A stretch of 64,000 nt of DNA from Chelydra serpentina. Its lineage: Eukaryota > Chordata > Testudines > Chelydridae. Below, piece by piece: positions 56,439 through 64,000 of the stretch. The stretch spans positions 930,001-994,000 of the forward strand of contig JBAIAC010000054.1 in the NCBI GenBank assembly GCA_037349315.1. The letters run 5' to 3'. Positions within the stretch are counted from its first letter, which is position 1. Every line of letters begins with the position of its first letter. Both the position numbers and the translations under genes were made by a program. The notes under the pieces are model-generated. The model had not been told where the DNA came from. It searched no databases and saw nothing but the letters and a program-made list of their open reading frames with translations.

Positions 56439-57572
56439 GGCCTTGTCTACACTACAATGTTTTGTCATCAAAAGCTGTCTTTTGCCAACAAAACGGGAGG
56501 TGTACACACTACAAAGCTACTTTTGGCAGCCAAACAAAACCACCTCAACGAGAGGCATAGAGCTTTTTGAGGCAAAGTTAAAGTGACAAAGCATCAATGT
56601 AAACAATGCTGTTTGTTTTGTCGACATAACTGGTTTCCACCAGTATCCCATAATGCCTGCCATGACCGCTCTGCTCACTATTTTGATCTCTGCTGCCCTG
56701 CAGGCATGCGCCCCTCCCCTTTCAAAGCGTGGGGCTGCTGCTCCCTTTTGGTGAACAAAGAGCAAATTATTAGCGTGGGATGCTCCTGTTCTACCCTGCA
56801 CAGCTGCAGGTGGCGGGGGGAGGAGGAGAGGGGGCTGCTGTGCTGCTTTGACATTCCTCAGCACTGAGGCTATGGCTACACTTGCAGATGTACAGCGCTG
56901 TGCGTTAAACCCGCCTTCGTACAGCTGAGTAGGGAAAGCGCTGCAGCCTGTCCACACTGGCAGCTGCCAGCGCACTGTCGTGGACACATTTGTGGCACTT
57001 TCAGCGGCATTGGGAGCGATGCATTATGGGTAGGTATCCCACAGAGCACCTCTTCCCATTCTGGCGCCATGGGTTGTGGGAAGGGGGTGTGGGGTATGGT
57101 GCATTCTGGGTCCTGTCCCAACGCCCTGTGATGCATCGCTTCGCATCCCAGCAATCCCTGTGTTTCTATCCACATTTGGCGCCATCTTTCAGCTGTTTCT
57201 GTGCAGTGCGATCTGTGTTCCGTTTCGGTCAGCGGGAAATGGAACCTGAACTGCTGAGGAGTATGCTGATGAGTCTCGCCGCCACGTCACGTTTGGCAGT
57301 CGAGCTATTCCTTAAGATCCAAAGTGACAGCGAGGAGTCCGACGATGATATCGAGTCGCGTAACGTGTACGACAAGAACTTGCTTGTGGCATTCACGGAC
57401 ATGCTATGCACCGTGGAACGCCGCTTTGGGGCTCGGGAAACCAGCACAGAGTGGTGGGATCACATTGTCATGCAAGTCTCGGATGATGAGCAGTGGCTGC
57501 AGAACTTTTGAATGAGAAAAGCCACTTTCCTGGGACTGTGTGAGGAGCTTGCCCCCACCTTGCGGCGCAAGG

Positions 57573-58730
57573 AATCATAGAATCATAGAATCTCAGGGTT
57601 GGAAGGGACCTCAGGAGGTCATCTAGTCCAACCCCCTGCTCAAAGCAGGACCAACCCCAACTAGATCATCCCAACCAGGGCTTTGTCAAGCCTGACCTTA
57701 AAAACCTCGAAGGAAGGAGATTCCACCACCTCCCTAGGTAACCCATTCCAGTGCTTCACCACCCTACTAGTGAAAAAGTTTTTCCTAATATCCAACCTAA
57801 ACCTCCCCCTCTGCAACTTGAGACCATTACTCCTTGTTCTGTCATCTTCTACCACTGAGAACAGTCTAGATCCATCCTCTTTGGAACCCCCTTTTAGGTA
57901 GTTGAAAGCAGCTATCAAATCCCCCCTCACTCTTCTCTTCTGCAGGCTAAACAATCCCAGTTCCCTCAGCCTCTCCTCATAAGTCATGTGCTCCAGCCCC
58001 CTAATCATTTTTGTTGCCCTCCGTTGGACTCTTTCCAATTTATCCACATCCTTCTTGTAGTGTGGGGCCCAAAACTGGACACAGTACTCCAAATGAGGCC
58101 TCACCAGTGCCGAATAGAGGGGAATAATCACGTCCCTCGATCTGCTGGAAATGCCCCTACTTATACAGCCCAAAATGCCGTTAGCCTTCTTGGCAACAAG
58201 GGCACACTGTTGACTCATATTCAGCTTTTCGTCCACTGTAACCCCTAGGTCCTTTTCTGCAGAACTGCTGCCCAGCCATTCGGTCCCTAGTCTGTAGCAG
58301 TGCATAGGATTCTTCCATCCTAAGTGCAGGACTCTGCACTTGTCCTTGTTGAACCTCATCAGATTTCTTTTGGCCCAATCCTCTAATTTGTCTAGGTCCC
58401 TCTGTATCCTATCCCTACCCTCCAGCGTATCAACCACTCCTCCCAGTTTAGTGTCATCTGCAAACTTGCTAAGGGTGCAGTCCACACCATCCTCCAGGTC
58501 GTTGATGAAGATATTGAACAAAACCGGCCCCAGCACCGACCCTTGGGGCACTCCACTTGATACCGGCTGCCAACTAGACATGGAGCCATTGATCACTACC
58601 CGTTGAGCACGACCATCCAGCCAGTTTTCTATCCACCTTACCGTCCATTCATCCAGCCCACACTTCTTTAACTTGCTGGCAAGAACACTGTGGGAGACTG
58701 TATCAAAAGCTTTGCTAAAGTCAAGAGATT
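57573..58730 (-). mobile_element. CR1 LINE, copy 4, inside the Harbinger transposase
   Basis: The 3' end and ORF2 C-terminal half (frame 58596-57661 plus upstream codons, containing [20 protein letters not shown] and FADDTKLGG) are nearly identical to copies 2 and 3. Comparison with the empty site at 47985-48010 proves insertion: GCGCAAGG and GGACACGAG are continuous there. At most GGA is duplicated. Confidence 0.95.
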
Positions 58731-59414
58731 GGACACGAGATTGAGAGCTGCCCTGACGGTGGAGAAGCGGGTGGCTATTGCAGTCTGGAAGCTTGCAACT
58801 CTAGACAGCTACCGATCGGTCGCGAACCAGTTTGGAGGGGAAAGTCGACCGTTGGAATCGTGTTGATGCAAGTTTGCAGGGCCATTAATAACATCCTGCT
58901 CAGAAGAACCATGACTGTGGTTAACATGCAGGACATTGTGGATGGCTTTGCATGAATAGGTTTCCCTAACTGTGGAGGGGCGATAGATGGGACGCATATT
59001 CCTATTCTGGCACCACCCCGCCTAGCATCCGAGTACGTTAATTGGAAGGGGTATTTTTCTATGGCTCTCCAGGCGCTTGTGGATCACCATGGGCGTTTCA
59101 TTGACATTAACACAGGCTGGCCCGGAAAGGTGCATGATGCATGCATCTTTTGGAACACTGCCCTGTTCAGGAAGCTACAGTCCGGGACTTTTTTCCCAGA
59201 GCGGAAGATCACGGTAGGGGAAGTCGAAATGCCCCTTGTGATCCCTGGAGACCCCACTTACCCGTTAATGCCGTGGCTCATGAAACCCGACACAGGGAGC
59301 CTTGACAGCAGCAAGGAACGGTTCAACTACAGGCTGAGCTGGTGCAGAATGAATGTGGAGTGTGCTTTTGGCCGTTTAAAGGACCGCTGGCGATCTCTGT
59401 ATGGGAAACTGGAC

Positions 59415-59660
59415 TTGGCCGAACACAGCATCCCCGTGGTTATATGCGCGTGCTGTACCCTCCATAATATTTGTGAAGGGAAGGGTGAAATGTTCACTCA
59501 GGCGTGGACCTCCAAGGTTCAACACCTGGAGGCTGAATTGGCCGAACACAGCATCCCCGCGGTTATATCCGCGTGCTGTACCCTCCATAATATTTGTGAA
59601 GGAAAGGGTGAAATCTTCACTCAGGCGTGGACCTCCAAGGTTCAACACCTGGAGGCTGAA
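59415..59660 (+). repeat. 123-bp in-frame tandem duplication
   Basis: Units starting at 59415 and 59538 differ at only a few positions. Each encodes 41 residues including CCTLHNICEGKGE and FTQAWTSKVQHLEAE. It lies in the transposase C-terminus. Confidence 0.95.
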
Positions 59661-60173
59661 TTTGCACAGCCTGAGAGCAGGGCTATTAGAGGGGCCCAGC
59701 GCGGGGCTGCAAGGATTAGAGATGCCTTGAGGGAGCAACTTGAGGCTGAAAACCACCAGTAATGTGTGCTGCCCTGCACGGGAGTGAAGTGCAGTGGTTC
59801 CAATGTTAGTAGGAATCTGTGTTTGCTAAGCTGACTTGCGTTGCCTGTTTCTTTCCTGGGCTAAGGTATCTTTTACTTTATGCAATAATAAAGACTGTTT
59901 TCAAAGCCAAAAAATCCATGTATTGAAAAGAAAATTCATGTATTGAAAAAGAAACACAACTGCTTGGGAAACAGAAAGGGCCAGGGGGTGGTTGGGGATG
60001 GGGTGGGGAACGGTTCAATCACAGATTTGCGTATGTCCTGCTCTCATACTCGGCCTTCCATTCTGGAGTGCTGTGCAATGAGTGCTGCACTTCAGGATGG
60101 CTATAATTCAGGAAGGAGTTGAGTGCGGTGGGTAAGGGTCATAGTTTTCAGGGCTGGGTGGTGAAGCTACAGT

Positions 60174-60271
60174 TTTTCTATATCTTCATCAACAACCTGG
60201 AGGATGGTGTGGACTGCACCCTTAGCAAGTTTGCAGATGACACTAAACTGGGAGGAGTGGTTGATAGTGGT
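60174..60271 (+). mobile_element. CR1 internal fragment (RT active site only)
   Basis: About 98 bp of CR1 ORF2 in + orientation read [20 protein letters not shown] and [10 protein letters not shown]. Neither the 3' tail nor flanking CR1 sequence is present. It lies at the end of the Harbinger Myb-like gene. Confidence 0.88.
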
Positions 60272-60674
60272 TGGAGGCAGCTGGTGGCGATAAGAACCCG
60301 GATGTTGGGGAAAGTGGGTTGGAGGTGACATGGGGGAACAGGGGAAAGAGTTTTGGGACAATGGCTGCAGGGGGGGGCGGACGCGGTAGTGCTCTGTCTG
60401 AGCGGCTGGATAGAGTCCACTTGGCGCTCCATGATGCTTATCAGCCGATCCGTGCTTTGCTGCCGGAGCACCGTGCTTTGCCACCGGTGCTCTGTGTTTT
60501 CCTGGCGGATCCTGCTTTTGCTCCCCCTCCACTCCTGCGCCTTTTGATTCTCTTTAAGAGATTGATGCATAACTTCTTGCAGCATGTCTTCTTTGGTTTT
60601 TCGTGGCCTCTTCCTGAGTCTTTGCAGTCTCTCAGCCGGTGATAACACCAACGGCTGAGATCTCAAGGTTGCAT
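60180..60674 (-). pseudogene. Harbinger Myb-like protein, exon 2
   Basis: The coding-like frame starts after a CTTTACAG acceptor (first exon base 60674) and has RLQRLRKRPRKTKEDMLQEV, SLKENQKAQEW and STDRLISIMERQVDSIQ, a basic then coiled-coil-like tail. The end is replaced by the CR1 fragment at 60174-60271 in antisense, so the C-terminus is lost. Confidence 0.75.
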
Positions 60675-60939
60675 CTGTAAAGGCAAAATGCAACACTCAA
60701 CAGAGGCAGCATTGTTTATGCCAGACAGAGTAATGAAGGAGGGTGTACACAGTCTACACAATAGCATAATTTTCCTGTCCCAAAGAGAGCACGCACAACC
60801 CACGGGAGCCCCATGGTGAGTAAGCACAGGGTCAAGGGGGACTGATTGTTTCACGGCTGTACTGTTCTCCGGGTTTCTGTGCCTTGGGGAGAGCCAACAG
60901 CTGCAAGAGGCACCTACACTGAACACTGTCCCCACATTT

Positions 60940-60993
60940 TCATAGAATCTCAGGGTTGGAAGGGACCTCAGGAGGTCATCTAGTCCAACCCCC
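60940..60993 (-). mobile_element. Minimal CR1 3' end insertion
   Basis: About 54 bp, TCATAGAATCTCAGGGTTGG to CATCTAGTCCAACCCCC, the extreme 3' end of CR1, inserted in the intron of the Myb-like gene. Confidence 0.85.
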
Positions 60994-61400
60994 GATTTTC
61001 CACAGGAGTTTGTCCTGGAAGATATCTCGCTGCTGAGGGTGACCTCGGAAGTAAGAGAGGGTCTTCTACTGCAATGCGGCTTCCGCCCTGACCCATATGC
61101 AGCTTGCCTGTGTGCAACAATGGTGTCCCCCCTCCCCCCCCCCCCGCCCTTCGCGGCACAGTGGCGTGGACACGTTAGCCTGACTGGGACAAGGATCATG
61201 GCGGCTCTCCCAATAAAACTGCGCAAGCGCATTGCCCACATTCTGGATGAGACTTTTGAAGGGATTACAGAGGCCAATTACTGTCATGTGATAGACCACA
61301 TGAATGCGCTATTCCGCATGTAGGCATGCATGTAGCCCTTACCCTCCTCGCCCAAAGAGCCCACACCGAAAAAATTCCTTCCCCAAAAAAAGCCACTTAC

Positions 61401-61897
61401 CGGGAACCTGCTCCTCTCTTTGTCCTCCCCCAGTACCGGCCGCTGCGACTGGCTACCTTCCTCCTGGCTCGAGAAGAGCTCCTGGCTGCATGCCTCCAGG
61501 GATTCAGGGGTGTCTCCCCCCGCCCCTGCACCCTCCTGCTTTCTTCCCCCCCATCCTCCTCCTCCTCCCGCTGTCCTGTGTCCACGATGGTGCTCGGAAT
61601 GGAGGTGGGGTCACCCTCAAGTATCTCGTCCAGCTCTTTGTGGAATCGGAAGGTCACGGGTGCACCACCAGAGCGGCCGTTTGCCTCACGGGCTTTGCGG
61701 TAGGGACTCCGCAGCTCCTTCACTTTAATCCTGCCCTTCAGTGCGTCCTGGTCATGGCCCCTTTCCATCATGTCCCTTGATATCTGCCCGAAGGTATCGT
61801 AATTCCTACGGTTGGATCGCAGCTGGGACTGGACAGATACTCCCCCCAAATACTGATGAGGTCCAGCAACTCACCATTGCTTGGCGCGTGGAGGCAT
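61401..61897 (-). pseudogene. Harbinger Myb/SANT-like DNA-binding protein, exon 1
   Basis: ATG (complement at 61895-61897) starts MPPRAKQW. After a frame change the conserved trihelix-type domain follows: SQLRSNRRNYDTFGQISRDM, GRIKVKELRSPYRKAREANG and TFRFHKELDEILEGD. A Glu-rich stretch and a basic tail precede a GTAAGT donor at 61400. With exon 2 at 60674 this defines a 726-bp intron. At least one frameshift near the start makes it a pseudogene. Confidence 0.8.
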
Positions 61898-62571
61898 TGT
61901 CACCTGGAAAGATGCGCTGAGAGCAGTTCACGCCTGGCTGAGCAAACAGGAAGGGGATTTTTAAAATTCCCAGGGAATTTAAAGGGCGGGTCTGATAGTT
62001 GGTCACCTGAGGCCAGGGCAGTAGAGTTCGAACTGATGACCAGACCAGATCCCACAATGCCTGACTAGAACAGGCATTGTGGGATACTTCCAAATACTTC
62101 TGAAGGCCTAAGAGCGAATTGGGCGGCCACACTGGTGCCGCAGGGCACCAGCGGCTGCGCAACAAACTTTATTCCTCTTGGGGAGGTGGAGTACCAGCCG
62201 CGCTGTAGCCGCGGAGACACAGCGCTGTACGTGCCTTGCCAGTGTGGACAGGGTGTGAGGTACAGCGCTCTGGGCGGCCTTATTGCGCTGTAACTCGCAA
62301 GTGTAGCCAAGGCCCGAGAGAGCTCACAGATCTGCTCAGGATGCTGCACCCAGCAGCCGAGGAGGCTGTTGGTGAACTCAGAGGGAATCCTAGAATCGCA
62401 GGCAGGCAGGCAGAGTGGACTGCTTCGGGAGAGACTGCTGTAGCCGAGCAGAGGGGGCTGACATGGGGTGGGGGGTGTCTCTCTCCACCGCCTCAGGATA
62501 GGTCAGTCAGCCTGCTGTCTCCCCTGCCCCAGACACACCACTCCTCTCCTCTCCCTCCCCCCACACACTTA

Positions 62572-62691
62572 GGGCGACCAGATGTCCCGATTTTATCGGG
62601 ACAGTCCCGATTTTTGGGTCTTTTTCTTATATAGGCTCCTATTACCCCCCACCCCCTGTCCTGATTTTTCACATTTGCTGTCTGGTCACCC
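62572..62691 (+). mobile_element. 120-bp MITE with GGGTGACCAGA-type termini
   Basis: It starts GGGCGACCAGATG and ends CTGGTCACCC with TA on both sides, and is nearly identical to 54391-54510. It sits in the right arm of the outer MITE. Confidence 0.85.
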
Positions 62692-62978
62692 TACACACAC
62701 TTCAGTTGAAAAATCAGCTGACAATCTGGTAGAATGCCCCTGGAACTATGGGGCTGAGAAACCTGCATCATGTGACGCTGTCCCAACCCCATGCGACATT
62801 GCACATCCTCCCCAAAGCACCCTGAGGCCAGTTGCACAGTGGGATCGCTACCCACAGTGCACTGCTCTCTGTGTCGGTGCACTCTGCCAACACAAGGAGC
62901 TAGTGTGGACATGCAACAGCAGCTTTAATTAAAGTGGCATAACTTTTGCCGACAAAACTTTGTAGTATAGGCAAGGCC

Positions 62979-64000
62979 TTAGTCAGAGATGCTCTGCAGG
63001 GACTAATGCACCTCAGCTCGGATTTGCACTGACACCAGGCAGCCTTTTCAAAACAGAGTAGGGTTTTAGTCACCCAGAACACTGTATTAAAAGTCCTTAG
63101 GTTAGCAGAGAGGGGATTAAGACATAGTCCATCTGGCCTAGCCAAGCTGCTCTGACTCCGTTTCAGGCTCTGTGTCTCTGCCACTTTCAGTCCCAGCTGA
63201 GAGCAGCCAAGCCTCTTCCATAAACCATCTCTTGTCCCCTGGCCTGTCTGTTCTTTGTCTTCATGTAGCCACACCCCTCTCCCTCCCCCCCCCCCCCCAG
63301 CTTCCCACTGTGAAGTGTTGATTGCACTGCACTGCCCCAAGAGCAGACTTAACCCTTTAGCCTCATTGGGTAGCAATGTAAAGTACAGGGGGAAACTGAG
63401 TCATGCATAGGATTAATAAAAATATTACAGAAAATTCCTACTTCATCACACTCCCCTATTCATCTTCTCTGGCGCTGATAATGATCACTCATCTAGTTAT
63501 AAGCTTTTGCACTGATGAAAAAAGTGTAATTACCAAACTCTCTCTTCCTTTTGCACACTGTTCTTCTATATGTGCAGTGTGTGGATACTTGTCAAACTTC
63601 AAAGGGAATTTTTCTCCTGTAACATTTTCAGCCTAACTTCCAGCTACTATTGAGTTTAGTTCCATGAAGAACAGCAATCTACCTAGATGAGGAAATGCTC
63701 ATTTGTCAAAGACTCTGATTAACTGAATGGGTTTCCTGCAGCTGGATATGGGTACAGTAAGGTATCTACACAAGACCACTCACTAGCACTGAGCAGCTTG
63801 TTCTACTTAAGTACATGTGTGATGTTATAAGTGTAATATAATATCTCATTGAAAGGTGACACAGGGCCAGAAAGAGTTAATTAACTCACAGACTGACATG
63901 ACCCATGGCCAAACTAAAGACTTGTTAGGAAGCTATGTAAATGAATAGAGCTTTGAAATGCAAGCCTGCATAGATGTTGGCTCAGGTATTGTAATGTAAG
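62979..64000. other. Intronic sequence without recognised feature
   Basis: Contains a C-run of 13 at about 63286-63298 after CTCTCCCTCC. No exon, RNA gene or named repeat is recognised to the window end. Confidence 0.6.

Larger units (their letters stand above)
57239..59762 (+). pseudogene. Harbinger DDE transposase, interrupted by CR1
   Basis: This nuclease would cut and paste the element. ATG at 57239 starts MEPELLRSMLMSLAATSRL. A TGA follows QNF near 57510. A CR1 is inserted at 57573-58730. A one-base deletion lies near 58838 and a TGA precedes IGFPNCGGAIDGTH (first catalytic Asp, about 58986). The remaining frame, 59061-59762, has the second Asp (GWPGKVHDACIFW) and the third acidic residue (NVECAFGRLKDRWR). 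A 41-codon block is duplicated in tandem at 59415-59660. It is dead. Confidence 0.9.
56868..62314. mobile_element. Harbinger transposon, long copy with both genes (decayed)
   Basis: Termini GGCTATGGCTACACTTGC and GCAAGTGTAGCCAAGGCC are inverted repeats, flanked by TGA and CGA (an imperfect 3-bp duplication). Without the nested CR1 the length is about 4.3 kb. The transposase (+) and the Myb-like gene (-) are convergent. It shows what the deleted copy at 47055-48707 has lost. Confidence 0.9.
56439..62978. mobile_element. Harbinger-like MITE, outer layer of a nested stack
   Basis: Termini GGCCTTGTCTACACTACA and AGTATAGGCAAGGCC are inverted repeats, with a TTA target duplication (56436-56438, 62979-62981). 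Its own sequence is split into 56439-56867 and 62315-62978 by a Harbinger element. Confidence 0.8.

Overview
The window is vertebrate nuclear DNA, most likely from a cryptodiran turtle. The evidence is a tRNA-derived SINE of the turtle Cry type (about 54772-54957), many young CR1 LINEs, DIRS-type tyrosine-recombinase retrotransposons, Harbinger and hAT DNA transposons, Penelope-like elements, an L1 fragment and MIR/L2 relics. There is no bacterial gene organisation, and the species call is an inference.

Host gene: four exons on the + strand (16680-16757, 18441-18646, 38773-38904, 40245-40368) have canonical splice sites and compatible phases. They encode about 180 contiguous residues of the cyclic-nucleotide-binding region of a patatin-like phospholipase of the NTE family, best match PNPLA7 (PNPLA6 is the alternative). 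The rest of the window is intron: more than 16 kb upstream, 1.7 kb, 20.1 kb, 1.3 kb and more than 23 kb downstream.

Transposon layout: (a) 1-5490, a CR1 (-) abutting a decayed DIRS element (+). (b) 6461-8545, small CR1, L2 and LTR-like relics. (c) 8648-14885, a nearly intact 6.2-kb DIRS element with terminal inverted repeats, gag (one-base frameshift), RT/RNase H, tyrosine recombinase and the internal complementary region. (d) 15840-21626, MIR, L3/CR1 and L2 relics around exons 1 and 2. (e) 21627-31020, two long CR1s flanking a third DIRS copy; the second CR1 has an uninterrupted reading frame of about 690 codons. (f) 31915-38265, a G-rich hAT fragment, an L1 split by a solo LTR, a fourth DIRS copy, a complete non-autonomous hAT and a palindromic MITE. 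(g) 41100-50628, LTR fragments, a fifth DIRS copy with a nested LTR and CR1, a deleted Harbinger element and a pogo-like MITE. (h) 52086-54957, two Penelope-like remnants with hammerhead-ribozyme-like motifs, nested MITEs and the SINE. (i) 56439-62978, a nested stack: MITE, then Harbinger, then CR1.

All five DIRS copies lie on the + strand (sense to the gene), while all seven young CR1 copies lie on the - strand. I see no wholly novel gene system. The strongest items are the near-intact DIRS element with an RS-rich Gag and a very long overlapping frame, the ribozyme-like motifs in the Penelope remnants, and the three-level nested Harbinger stack.
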